Source: Rhodococcus gordoniae
Lineage (GTDB): Bacteria > Actinomycetota > Actinomycetes > Mycobacteriales > Mycobacteriaceae
Length of the DNA: 64,000 bases
Assembly (NCBI RefSeq): GCF_001646655.1
Contig: NZ_LPZN01000004.1
Span: 92,083 to 156,082, forward strand
Direction of reading: 5' to 3'
Positions 1-7,972 of this stretch are shown here, in pieces. A program made the translations under genes and the position numbers. The stretch's first letter is position 1, and every line of letters begins with the position of its first letter. The notes under the pieces were generated by a model. It saw only the letters and a program-made list of their open reading frames with translations, was not told where the DNA came from and ran no database searches.

Positions 1-1304
1 CCGATGAGCAGAATTCCGAACGAGGTGACGAAGGCGTTCTGCGGCAGATGTGCCTGCACCGAGGTCACGAGGTCGAACAGGATTGCCGGGCCCGCGGCGT
101 CGGCGGACAGGCCGAGGATCGGGCCTGCGAACTCCGGGTTGCCGATGAAGAAGAATCCGGCGATCGGAAGGACGCAGCCCATGGCCTTGAATGCGAAGAC
201 CAGACCGTCGACGAGGTGATCCGAGGTGGTCTCGAGGAAGCTTCCCCGGTCGGTCGACGCTGCGGCGGCGAACAGGATCAGGGCTGCGATCCCGCCCACG
301 ATCGCGGCGGCCTCACCACCCTGCAGGGGCGGCACGACCTCGGTGAACTTGCCCAGCATCAGATAGACGATGAACGCGAGGTAGGCCAGCGGCACGAGCA
401 TCGCGAACGCCTTGGCGGTACCGCGACGCTCCTTCTCCGCCTCGGCGGGGTCGGCGACCGGCTCGGACGGAGCCACCAGCACCGCCGTGGCCGCCGTTGC
501 CTGCTCGCCGCCACCACCGGGCCCGCCGGGACCGCCGGCCGGTTCGGGCCGGCGCGGAAGACGGGAGCCGCCTGCTCCACCCGAGGAGTCGTCGCCGCCA
601 CGGGTGTCACCGATGCCGCTGTCGGCTTCGGATTCCCATTCGACGAGCAGGTCGGCGGACGGTGCACGCCAGTGCCGCTTCTGGACGAAGTAGGTGATGA
701 GCAGTGCCGTGACGCCCACGATCAGGGAGAGGACCAGCGCCTTGTCCGCGACGGAGTCGGCGTCGACGCCGGCGGCTGCCGCGGAGATACCGGGTGCGAC
801 CTTGATGATGTAGTCCGACGACAACGCCATGCCCTGACCGCAGATCGCGATGACCATGCCCACCGACAGCGGGGACATGCCGGCGCGGATCGCGACGGGG
901 ATGAGCACTGCGCCGACGAGGGGCACGGCCGGGGTGGGCCAGAAGAACAGGGAGATCACGTAGGTGACGGCGGCGAGGACGAGGAAGCTGCTGGTGCCCG
1001 CGCGCATGACGCGCCGGAACGGCGCGACCATCATCCGGTCCGCGCCGAGCTGGCGCAGCGCGCCGAGCATGGCCGTGACCATCGCGATGATGAGGAAGAT
1101 GTTGAACAGTTCCTTCGCCGCGACGAGGCTCGCGTTGAAGATGGCCGACAGTCCCGTGACGATGCTGCCCGAGAACGTCAGTGCGGTCAGGAAGGTTGCG
1201 ACGACTGCAGGAACGACGATGTTCTTCCGCAGGGCCATGGTGGCCAGGATGACGAGGATGCCGGCCAGGTAGACCCAGTGCGCGGCGGTGAGGTGTACGT
1301 CCAA
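1..1304 (-). CDS. Polytopic membrane transporter, ion-transporter-superfamily-like (3' end outside window)
   Basis: About 434 residues are visible; the C-terminus lies beyond the window edge. The start is a TTG with a GAAGGA ribosome-binding site a few bases upstream. The protein is a string of hydrophobic helices with two half-like repeats separated by a hydrophilic, Gly/Pro-rich cytosolic loop at about residues 220-280. Layout and polar breaks inside helices (PTPAVPL, GFFFIGNPEF) recall the DctM/ArsB/citrate ion-transporter superfamily, but I cannot name the family or substrate. It diverges from the MFS gene at 1695 across a 390-nt control region carrying the same motif as the catabolic operon promoter, so it is probably a substrate importer for that pathway (inference). 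Confidence 0.7.
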   Translation of the reverse strand, partial: MDVHLTAAHWVYLAGILVILATMALRKNIVVPAVVATFLTALTFSGSIVTGLSAIFNASLVAAKELFNIFLIIAMVTAMLGALRQLGADRMMVAPFRRVMRAGTSSFLVLAAVTYVISLFFWPTPAVPLVGAVLIPVAIRAGMSPLSVGMVIAICGQGMALSSDYIIKVAPGISAAAAGVDADSVADKALVLSLIVGVTALLITYFVQKRHWRAPSADLLVEWESEADSGIGDTRGGDDSSGGAGGSRLPRRPEPAGGPGGPGGGGEQATAATAVLVAPSEPVADPAEAEKERRGTAKAFAMLVPLAYLAFIVYLMLGKFTEVVPPLQGGEAAAIVGGIAALILFAAAASTDRGSFLETTSDHLVDGLVFAFKAMGCVLPIAGFFFIGNPEFAGPILGLSADAAGPAILFDLVTSVQAHLPQNAFVTSFGILLI

Positions 1305-1420
1305 GGCGTTTCCTTCGACAGGAGGGTGGAACGAGTCGGGCTGTGTTCGTGGACGGTGAATGGGCACTCGATGTATTGGGGGAACTTTCCGCTACGGCCC
1401 GTGCTCGGTCAACGAGAACG

Positions 1421-1461
1421 GTGCACAGTGACCGACACGCTAACTGTGCACTGTGTTCCAC
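1421..1461. promoter_or_regulatory. Putative PucR-type operator in divergent control region
   Basis: GTGCACAGT at 1421-1429 and ACTGTGCAC at 1443-1451 form a perfect 9-bp inverted repeat with a 13-nt spacer. The right arm continues as TGTGCACTGTGTTCCAC (1445-1461), close to the site at 4853-4868 upstream of the operon at 5069. A further TGTGCACT lies at 1555-1562. The rest of the 390-nt gap (1305-1694) shows no credible gene. Assignment to the PucR regulator is inference from sharing and proximity. Confidence 0.45.
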
Positions 1462-1694
1462 TTTTGCGATTTCGTGACGCCGAGTCGCTCGCATGTGAAA
1501 AATTGCTACGAACATGTGTCGCGAGCCCGGCGCCGGTCTCGCGATCTCGCCGAATGTGCACTCTGCCCCGGCTCGTCCGGATCCGATGTGCATCTCGACT
1601 CCGCGATGGCGATGCATCCGACGGTAGCGCAGTGCGACAGTGGTCCGACGGTACGAACCGTGCCGCGCACGTTCCCGAGGTTCCGGAGAGTTCG

Positions 1695-3101
1695 ATGACC
1701 ACTCGCACCGATACACCGGCAGCGCCGGCAACCGAAACGGATGCAGGCACCCCTACGGCCCTGTCCGCCCTGCTCGCCGGGACCCTCGTCGGGACACTGA
1801 GCAACAACATCATCAATGTCCCACTGCCACAGATTCTTTCCGACTTCGACGCAAGCCTCGACGACGGCGCACTCCTGGCCGTCGGTTTCCTTCTCACTTT
1901 CGCTGCGGCGATGCCCCTCGCGGGGTACATCGGCGACCGATACGGCCGTCGGCGCGTCTACTGCGGCGCCCTGCTCGGCACCGCGATCTGCGCGGCCGGA
2001 GCGGCGACGGCGCCGACCCTCGAGATCCTCGTGGTCTGGCGCGCCCTCGGTGGACTCGCGGCCGCCGCCTTCGCACCGGCCGTCATGGGACTGATCGCGT
2101 GGCTGTTCGGCGCACACCGACGCGCACGCGCGGTGAGCGCGTGGGCCACCGTGAACGGACTCGGCCAGGCCGTCGGCCCCACCCTCGGCGGTTTCGTTGC
2201 GGGACAGTGGGGTTGGCGATGGGTTTTCGTCCCGATGATTCCGATTGCACTGATCGGACTCGCCGGAACGCTGCGCTGGATCCCGATCTTCCCCGGCCGC
2301 CGGATGACCCTCGACGTACCCGGCGCGATCGCACTGACACTCGGTTCCGCCGGAGTCGTGCTGGGGCTGAGCATGTTCGGACAGGCGGGGATCCCCACGT
2401 CCGTCGCGGGAATCGTGCTGGCGGTCTCGATCGTCGTACTCGTCGGTTTCGTCGGGCACTGCCTGCGCGCGACCGTACCGTTCGTCGACGTCCGACTGCT
2501 GGTCGAGAGCCGGTTCGCGCGGAGCGCGGCCGCCGCCTTCGCGCAGATGTTCTGCCTGGGTGCGGCCCTGCTGGCCGTGCCGCTGCGGTTGCACGCGACG
2601 GGCGCGTCGACGGCCACGGCCGGGGTGATCCTGTTCGCGCTGCCCGCAGTGATGGCGGCCCTCGCCCCGGTGGTCGGCCGCACCGTCGATCGTGTCGGCG
2701 GACGACGGATGTTGCGGGCGGGACTGGTGGTGCTGCTCGTCGGTCAGGTCGCGCTCGCCGTCGTCCTCTCGGCGGACGAACCGCGCCTGTGGCTCGTCGC
2801 GACGGTCCTGGCGATCACCGGTGCCGGCATCGCCGCCGTGCAGACCCCTGCAGCGGCAGGATCGACGCGGTCACCGGCGGGTGAGCGCGGGACAGGGCTG
2901 GGGGTGTTCAACCTGATCCGTTTCGGCGGATCGGCCGTGGGGGCGGCGTGGGTGACCGTCGCGCTCGGCTCGTGGACGGTGGGCCCGCTCTTCGCGGTGT
3001 GCGCCGTGGTCGTGTGCGCGGGGTTGGCCGCCTCGTTCCTGGGGACGGATCCGGAGGACACCGAACCCGTCTCCGATTCGACAGCCGTCAGCGGTAGTTG
3101 A
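1695..3101 (+). CDS. MFS transporter, 12-14 helices, DHA-type
   Basis: 468 residues from an ATG preceded by GGAGAG. The protein shows the MFS motif A region GDRYGRRR after the second helix and a motif-C-like segment (AVGPTLGGF) in helix 5. Length and motifs fit a drug:proton antiporter-like MFS protein, which would exchange a small molecule for protons at the cytoplasmic membrane. It lies between the divergent permease and the convergent pucR-like gene and overlaps the end of the latter by 14 nt. Since its control region carries the shared TGTGCACT motif, uptake or efflux of the pathway substrate or a product is plausible (inference). Substrate unknown. Confidence 0.85.
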   Translation: MTTRTDTPAAPATETDAGTPTALSALLAGTLVGTLSNNIINVPLPQILSDFDASLDDGALLAVGFLLTFAAAMPLAGYIGDRYGRRRVYCGALLGTAICAAGAATAPTLEILVVWRALGGLAAAAFAPAVMGLIAWLFGAHRRARAVSAWATVNGLGQAVGPTLGGFVAGQWGWRWVFVPMIPIALIGLAGTLRWIPIFPGRRMTLDVPGAIALTLGSAGVVLGLSMFGQAGIPTSVAGIVLAVSIVVLVGFVGHCLRATVPFVDVRLLVESRFARSAAAAFAQMFCLGAALLAVPLRLHATGASTATAGVILFALPAVMAALAPVVGRTVDRVGGRRMLRAGLVVLLVGQVALAVVLSADEPRLWLVATVLAITGAGIAAVQTPAAAGSTRSPAGERGTGLGVFNLIRFGGSAVGAAWVTVALGSWTVGPLFAVCAVVVCAGLAASFLGTDPEDTEPVSDSTAVSGS

Positions 3102-4740
3102 TCTCGTTCTCGACGGAGGTGCGCAGCCGGTCGAGGAGCTCGAGCCTGACGGCGAGCCAGGCCGTGAACTGGTTCTCCGGTATCCGGACGTCCATCGCCA
3201 TCGCGCGGGAGATCCGGTCGAGCTTCGACAGCATCGTGTTGCGATGAACCGACAACTCCCGCGCCGCCGCATTGACGTTCCCGCCGGCCGCGAGATAGGC
3301 CGACAGCGTGTCGTAGAGGTCGGTGCCGGGCTCGAGCGCGCCGAGCACGTCGCCGACGAATCTGCGGCTCCGGTCGGTCTCGGCGACCAACTCGAGCACG
3401 CCGTAGCCCCGCAGATCGCGATACGCCACCGAACCCGACATCCCGAGCCGCTGCCCGATGCCGAGCGCCACGCGGGCCTGCCGGTAGCTCTCGCGGATCT
3501 GGTCCGCCCCGACGGCCGGAGCGCCGTGGGCGACGGGCACCGGGCGCACGCGCCGGCGGGACAGATCCTGTGAGACCGCGTCGGCGTACTCGGCGATCTC
3601 GAGTTCGACATCGCGCGGGTCGCGGTAGCGCAGCGACCGCACCACGACCAGGACGTCGCCGATCACCGTGACGTACGAGCGCACCGACGGATGGGGCAGG
3701 ACGCTGGCCGCGTACCGGGCCAACCGCAGCAGTCCGCCGGATTCGTCGCCGCCCGGACCGGCCGGGTTCTCCCCGTAGCCGGGCGCGACGAAGACCGCGA
3801 ACGTCGAGGTGAGGTCGATGTCGTGGTACTCGGCGCGGGCCTGCATGTCGTGCTGGCTGGTGAAGCTGCCGTGCACCAGAGCCTGCACGAAATCGCCGCG
3901 GGCCCGTTCCTCGGCCTCGTCGACACTGCGTTGCCGCAGCATCTCCGACCCGATGATCGCCGTCGCCTGTTCGGTGACGACCGCGTGCTGGGCCAGCTCG
4001 TGCGGTCCCGGCGACGGCCCCGAGGCGAGAACCACCACCCAGCCCTCGAACCGTTTGCCGAGCCGGATGGTGCTCGCCGTGCACGTCCAGTGCGTGCCTC
4101 CGACGACCTCCTCCAGCACGCGGGTGTCGTGGTGCGCGTGACGATCCGCGGCCGTCACCGCCGACAACTTCTCGAGCAGGATCTCCGAGATGTCGTCCGC
4201 CCGGCCGGCATCCACGCCATGGAAGGCGACGGCCTGGCCACGCGCGTCGAGCGCGATCGCCGGATGCTGCGCGAGGGCGGAGACCTCCTTGACCAGCAAC
4301 GTCAGTCCCGCGCCACGGTGCAGCAGACCGGCGAGCGTCGAGTGCACATGCGCGGAATAGCGCATGACGTGCATTTCCTGCATCAGCGACCGCTCGGCGA
4401 GCAACCTGTTGAGCGCCGCGAACCCCACGGGCAGGTCGAGTTCGATCACCACCGACCCCGGCGGCCAGGACACTCCGGCGGGCGCCGCGCCGTCGACGAC
4501 CAGCGCCGCGGCGCCGCGGGCCGCAAGCGCGGACAGAGCGTGCGCGCTGTCGGCGAGCGACTCCGGCCGCATGTACACGGCGACACCGTCGAGATCGTCG
4601 AATCGGCCGATGATCTCGCCGAACGGCAGCACCCAGGTGAGCGCCCGGTCGAGATCGGCCTCCCGATCCACGACCCGGGCGCCCGCCATGAGCGGTTCGT
4701 CGAGCAGCCCTCGGACTGTCAGACGCGGGCTCGATTCCAT
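3088..4740 (-). CDS. PucR family transcriptional regulator
   Basis: 550 residues. The N-terminal ~120 residues resemble the purine-catabolism PucR domain (TVRGLLDEPLMAGARVV and a FDDLDGVAVYM segment). The C-terminus has the PucR-type helix-turn-helix, with GGNVNAAARELSVHRNTM immediately before the end region. I chose the ATG at 4740 (MESSPRL) because the alignable domain begins there; longer open reading exists upstream. PucR-type proteins activate catabolic genes in response to pathway ligands. It is transcribed away from the operon at 5069 across a 328-nt gap holding two near-identical TGTGCACT sites, and is therefore the likely local regulator. Its 3' end overlaps the MFS gene by 14 nt. 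Confidence 0.85.
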   Translation of the reverse strand: MESSPRLTVRGLLDEPLMAGARVVDREADLDRALTWVLPFGEIIGRFDDLDGVAVYMRPESLADSAHALSALAARGAAALVVDGAAPAGVSWPPGSVVIELDLPVGFAALNRLLAERSLMQEMHVMRYSAHVHSTLAGLLHRGAGLTLLVKEVSALAQHPAIALDARGQAVAFHGVDAGRADDISEILLEKLSAVTAADRHAHHDTRVLEEVVGGTHWTCTASTIRLGKRFEGWVVVLASGPSPGPHELAQHAVVTEQATAIIGSEMLRQRSVDEAEERARGDFVQALVHGSFTSQHDMQARAEYHDIDLTSTFAVFVAPGYGENPAGPGGDESGGLLRLARYAASVLPHPSVRSYVTVIGDVLVVVRSLRYRDPRDVELEIAEYADAVSQDLSRRRVRPVPVAHGAPAVGADQIRESYRQARVALGIGQRLGMSGSVAYRDLRGYGVLELVAETDRSRRFVGDVLGALEPGTDLYDTLSAYLAAGGNVNAAARELSVHRNTMLSKLDRISRAMAMDVRIPENQFTAWLAVRLELLDRLRTSVENEINYR

Positions 4741-4805
4741 GGGGACCTGCTTCCCTCGGGAGCATCTGCGGGCCGCGAGGGGGTGGGCCCGCCGACACCG
4801 TGGCG

Positions 4806-4868
4806 GTGTGCACTTTCTACACCAGTTACCAGAGTCATGGGTCACAGACACATGTGCACTGTGTACAC
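4806..4868. promoter_or_regulatory. Paired TGTGCACT operator-like sites between pucR-like gene and catabolic operon
   Basis: GTGTGCACTTTCTACACC (4806-4823) and TGTGCACTGTGTACAC (4853-4868) share TGTGCACT-N4-ACAC and lie about 46 nt apart. They sit just upstream of the regulator start (4740) and about 200 nt upstream of the first operon gene (5069). The same core recurs at 1445 and 1555. The pairing suggests binding of a dimer or tandem dimers. The remaining sequence to 5068 holds no gene; a leader of up to ~200 nt is possible. Confidence 0.5.
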
Positions 4869-5068
4869 CGAATTACGAAAACGACGGTGATCTTGACCGT
4901 CCCCATCGGCGCGCAGCCCTGTTAGAAATGAGCCACGCCGGACACACCGCTTCACCACTCCGGCACCCGCCGACACTTCAGCGACGCGGCATCGGCGGGA
5001 CGCATCCGGATCCCGACGCGGACCAGGAATCGTCCGACTCTCCGACCCGACCTCGAAAGTGGACACCC

Positions 5069-5518
5069 ATGCATCGAATCCACCGCATCACCCTCGACGA
5101 CGCACTCCCCCTGCTGGCCGCCGGCCGCGCGAAGGCCGAGGAGATCGGCGTGAAGCAGACCCTGTGTGTCTGCGACGAGAGCGCGAACGTCATTGCTCTG
5201 CACCGGCTTCCCGGCGCCCGCTTGACCGGTGTCGAGATCGCCATGGCGAAGGCGTTCACCGCCGCCGGGCACGAGCGCGCCACCCACCTGTTCAACGAGG
5301 GCCCCAACGGACCCGCCCTCCCCGGCAACGAGGCGTTCGGCATCAGCCACATGCTCCCCGGGAAGTTCGCGATCTTCGTCGGCGGCTTCCCCCTCGTCTA
5401 CGACGGGCAGATCGTCGGCGCCGTCGGCATCAGCGGCGGCAACGGCGAGCAGGACAAAGCGGTCGGCGCCGCCATGATCGCCGAATTCGAAGCTCTGACC
5501 TCCGCGATCAACGCCTGA
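5069..5518 (+). CDS. GlcG/HbpS family (DUF336) small protein
   Basis: 149 residues, full length for the family. It is a compact alpha/beta protein with the family pattern of an N-terminal helix (DDALPLLAAGRAKAEEIGVK), a VCDESANVIAL strand, the A-K-A-F-T-A helix and a C-terminal GAVGISGGNGEQD loop. Relatives include GlcG, encoded in glycolate oxidase operons, and the haem-binding HbpS; many family members are encoded beside oxidoreductases without a defined role. It is first in the operon, 40 nt before the diiron oxidase gene. Possible roles are haem/cofactor binding, redox sensing or assisting the oxygenase. Start ATG at 5069; the ribosome-binding site is weak. Confidence 0.85.
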   Translation: MHRIHRITLDDALPLLAAGRAKAEEIGVKQTLCVCDESANVIALHRLPGARLTGVEIAMAKAFTAAGHERATHLFNEGPNGPALPGNEAFGISHMLPGKFAIFVGGFPLVYDGQIVGAVGISGGNGEQDKAVGAAMIAEFEALTSAINA

Positions 5519-5558
5519 TCGCATCCCCCGCACGACCTCCTCACCGAAAGGCATCATC

Positions 5559-6278
5559 ATGACCGAACTGCTCGGACGCGACGAATTCCGCGCCGCACTC
5601 GAAGACGCCATCAAGGGACGCGAGGCCAAGAACGCCTCGTTCAGCAAGGCGTGGGCCGAGGGCAAGCTCGAAAAGCACCACTTCGCCCGGTGGGCCGAGA
5701 ACCACTACCACTACGTCGGCCCCTTCGCCGACTACCTGGCGAACATCTACTCCAACACCCCCGATCACTTCACCGACGCCAAGGACTTCACCCTCCAGAA
5801 CATGTACGAGGAGGAACTGGCCGACATCCGGCACACCGACCTGCTCATCAAGTTCGCCGAGGCGTGCGGCACCACCAAGGAGCGCGTCGAGGATCCGAAC
5901 AACATGAACGCCGTGACGCGCGGCCTGCAGGCGTGGTGCTACGCGGTGTCCCAGCGCGAACACTTCGTCGTCGCCACCGCGGCGCTGGTCGTCGGCCTCG
6001 AATCGCAGGTGCCGAGCATCTACAAGAAGCAGATCGTCCCGCTGCGCGAGGTGTACGGATTCACCGAGGACGAGATCGAGTTCTTCGACCTGCACATCAC
6101 CTCCGATGTGGTGCACGGTGAGCGCGGCTACCAGATCGTCCTGGACTGCGCCGACACCCCGCAGCTGCAGCAGCGCTGCCTGCAGCTCGTCCGCTGGGGA
6201 GCGGAGATGCGCTTCTCGTACACGAAGGGCCTGTACGACACGTACGTCGCTCCCGATCTGGAGCTGGCGTCCGCCTGA
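5559..6278 (+). CDS. Haem-oxygenase-like diiron oxidase (HDO; TenA/PqqC-like fold)
   Basis: 239 residues, all helical. It carries the six-ligand pattern of HDO enzymes such as CADD: E85-x6-H92, E148 (in VGLESQ) and H179-x3-D183-x2-H186 (HITSDVVH). TenA and PqqC proper lack this full set. HDOs bind two irons and use O2 for N-oxygenation, C-C cleavage or desaturation. A ribosome-binding site (ACCGAAAGG) precedes the ATG. Two Rieske proteins and a ferredoxin reductase follow in the same operon, so an external electron supply is encoded with it. I infer that this is the oxygenase of the pathway. The substrate is unknown; a PqqC-like cofactor-free oxidase is the alternative. Confidence 0.8.
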   Translation: MTELLGRDEFRAALEDAIKGREAKNASFSKAWAEGKLEKHHFARWAENHYHYVGPFADYLANIYSNTPDHFTDAKDFTLQNMYEEELADIRHTDLLIKFAEACGTTKERVEDPNNMNAVTRGLQAWCYAVSQREHFVVATAALVVGLESQVPSIYKKQIVPLREVYGFTEDEIEFFDLHITSDVVHGERGYQIVLDCADTPQLQQRCLQLVRWGAEMRFSYTKGLYDTYVAPDLELASA

Positions 6279-6347
6279 TCCGATGTGCGGGAGCGGAAGT
6301 CGCTCGCGGCTTCCGCTCCCGATGTCGCACACGAGCGAAGGAGAAGC

Positions 6348-6749
6348 ATGTCCACCGAAATCATGGGCAGCGGGACCACCGGCACCGATGCCGCAACGGA
6401 GTCCCCGGCCTGGGTCGCCGTCGCCACGGTGAAAGAGGTGACCCGCCGCCGCAAACTCCGCGTGGAGGTCGCCGGCCTCGCGATCGCACTGTTCCATGCG
6501 AACGACCGCATCTACGCCTTCGCCGACCTGTGCATCCACCAGGACCGCTCGCTCGTGAAGGGCACGCTCCTGCACGGCCGGGTCATCTGCCCGGGCCACC
6601 AGTGGCGCTTCGATCTCGAGACCGGATACGAAGAGGACCAGGACCTCTGCCAGCCGGTCTATCCCGTCCTCGTGCGCGACGAGACCGTCCTCGTCGACCC
6701 CACCCCGCGTCCGGCACCGGCCGCATCCGGAAAGGAGTGCACGGCATGA
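6348..6749 (+). CDS. Rieske [2Fe-2S] ferredoxin, dioxygenase-type
   Basis: 133 residues from the ATG at 6348, preceded by GAAGGAGAAG. The cluster motif is C-x-H-x16-C-x2-H (CIHQDRSL and CPGHQWRFD). It lacks the extra cysteines that form a disulfide in bc1-type Rieske proteins, so it resembles soluble low-potential ferredoxins of ring-hydroxylating dioxygenase systems. The stop overlaps the reductase start (ATGA at 6746). It probably carries electrons from that reductase to the oxidase at 5559. Confidence 0.9.
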   Translation: MSTEIMGSGTTGTDAATESPAWVAVATVKEVTRRRKLRVEVAGLAIALFHANDRIYAFADLCIHQDRSLVKGTLLHGRVICPGHQWRFDLETGYEEDQDLCQPVYPVLVRDETVLVDPTPRPAPAASGKECTA

Positions 6750-7972
6750 CCGTTCGCACCGTAGTCACCGTGGGCGCCGGCCAGGTCGCCGCCGTCGCCG
6801 CACGCACCCTGCGTCGCCGCGGCTTCGACGGACGGATCGTGCTGCTCGGCGACGAGCAGCACGCCCCCTACCAGCGTCCGCCCCTGTCGAAGGAATTCCT
6901 CGCGGGCTGTGAAGGAGTCGACTCCCTCGCGCTGCTGACCCGGAAATGGCTCGACGCCAACGACATCGACATCCGCACGGGCGTGTCGGTGCAGCGCATC
7001 GACACCGCGACCCGCACCGTCGAGTTCGACGGCGGCGAGATCGCCGCCGACGCGATCGTCCTCGCGACGGGCGGACGCCCCCGCACCCTCACCACCACCG
7101 GATCCCGTCCCGATCTCGTCCACTACCTGCGCACTGTCGACGACGCGACCGCCCTCGCGGCACGCCTGACCCCGGGGTCGAGTCTCGCAATCGTCGGTGG
7201 CGGCTTCATCGGACTCGAGATCGCCGCGACGGCACGATCTCTCGGCGTGACGGTGACGGTCCTCGAACAGGCCGAACACCTGCTCGGAGGCATTCTCGGC
7301 GAGCGGGTCGGCGGCCACTGCGCCGATCTGCACCGCCGCAACGGCGTCGACCTGCGCACCGGCACGGGTGTCGCCTCGGTGACCACCTCCGACAGCGGCG
7401 TACGGATCGAGACCACCACCGGCGGGATCGTCGAGGCCGACGCCGTGGTGGTCGGTATCGGCATCGTGCCCAACACCGACATCGCGGCGGCGAGCGGACT
7501 GACCGTCGACGGTGGGGTCGTGGTCGACGCCACCGGACGTACCTCGGTCGAGAACATCTACGCGGCAGGCGACGTCGCGAAGCGCTTCTCACCGAGGGAA
7601 GGCCGGCACATCCGCGTCGAGCACTTCGACAACGCGAACCGGCAGGCCGCGGTGGTCGCCGACACGATCGCCGGACGGCAGTCGCTCTCCGACGACCCGC
7701 ACTGGTTCTGGTCGGATCAATACGACACCAACATCCAGTTCGCCGGATCGGCTTCCGGAACAACCGAACTCGTCGTCCGAGGTGATGCCGGCAGCGGAGA
7801 GTTCTCCGTCTTCTATCTCGCGGGAGACGTATTGACCGCCGCCTTCGCGATGGACCGCGGCGAGGACATCATGGCGGCCCGCGAACTCGTCGGACGCCGA
7901 GTGGACGCGGCGCTGCTCGCCGACGAGGACACCGATCTGTGGGAGATGTACGAGGAGGTCGAGCCCGCATGA
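6746..7972 (+). CDS. FAD-dependent NAD(P)H:ferredoxin reductase
   Basis: 408 residues, the usual length of BphA4/rubredoxin-reductase-type enzymes. An N-terminal FAD-binding fold (TVGAGQVAAVAARTLRR), a central NAD-binding fold (IVGGGFIGLEIAATARSLG at about residue 150), a second FAD contact (NIYAAGDVA) and a C-terminal reductase domain containing WSDQYDTNIQFAG are visible. The first glycine motif ends in Ala rather than Gly, common in this group. The gene overlaps its neighbours by 4 nt on both sides, implying coupled translation. It should take electrons from NAD(P)H and pass them to one or both Rieske proteins. Confidence 0.92.
   Translation: MTVRTVVTVGAGQVAAVAARTLRRRGFDGRIVLLGDEQHAPYQRPPLSKEFLAGCEGVDSLALLTRKWLDANDIDIRTGVSVQRIDTATRTVEFDGGEIAADAIVLATGGRPRTLTTTGSRPDLVHYLRTVDDATALAARLTPGSSLAIVGGGFIGLEIAATARSLGVTVTVLEQAEHLLGGILGERVGGHCADLHRRNGVDLRTGTGVASVTTSDSGVRIETTTGGIVEADAVVVGIGIVPNTDIAAASGLTVDGGVVVDATGRTSVENIYAAGDVAKRFSPREGRHIRVEHFDNANRQAAVVADTIAGRQSLSDDPHWFWSDQYDTNIQFAGSASGTTELVVRGDAGSGEFSVFYLAGDVLTAAFAMDRGEDIMAARELVGRRVDAALLADEDTDLWEMYEEVEPA

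Noticed and set aside
48..1694. Long open frame running into the MFS gene
   Set aside because: It is antisense to the permease with low-complexity Arg/Gly/Asp content; only the part from the ATG at 1695, with its ribosome-binding site, aligns to MFS proteins.
5559..6278. Pyrroloquinoline quinone synthase PqqC or thiaminase TenA
   Set aside because: No pqq or thiamine genes adjoin it, and the six diiron ligands plus Rieske neighbours fit an HDO better.
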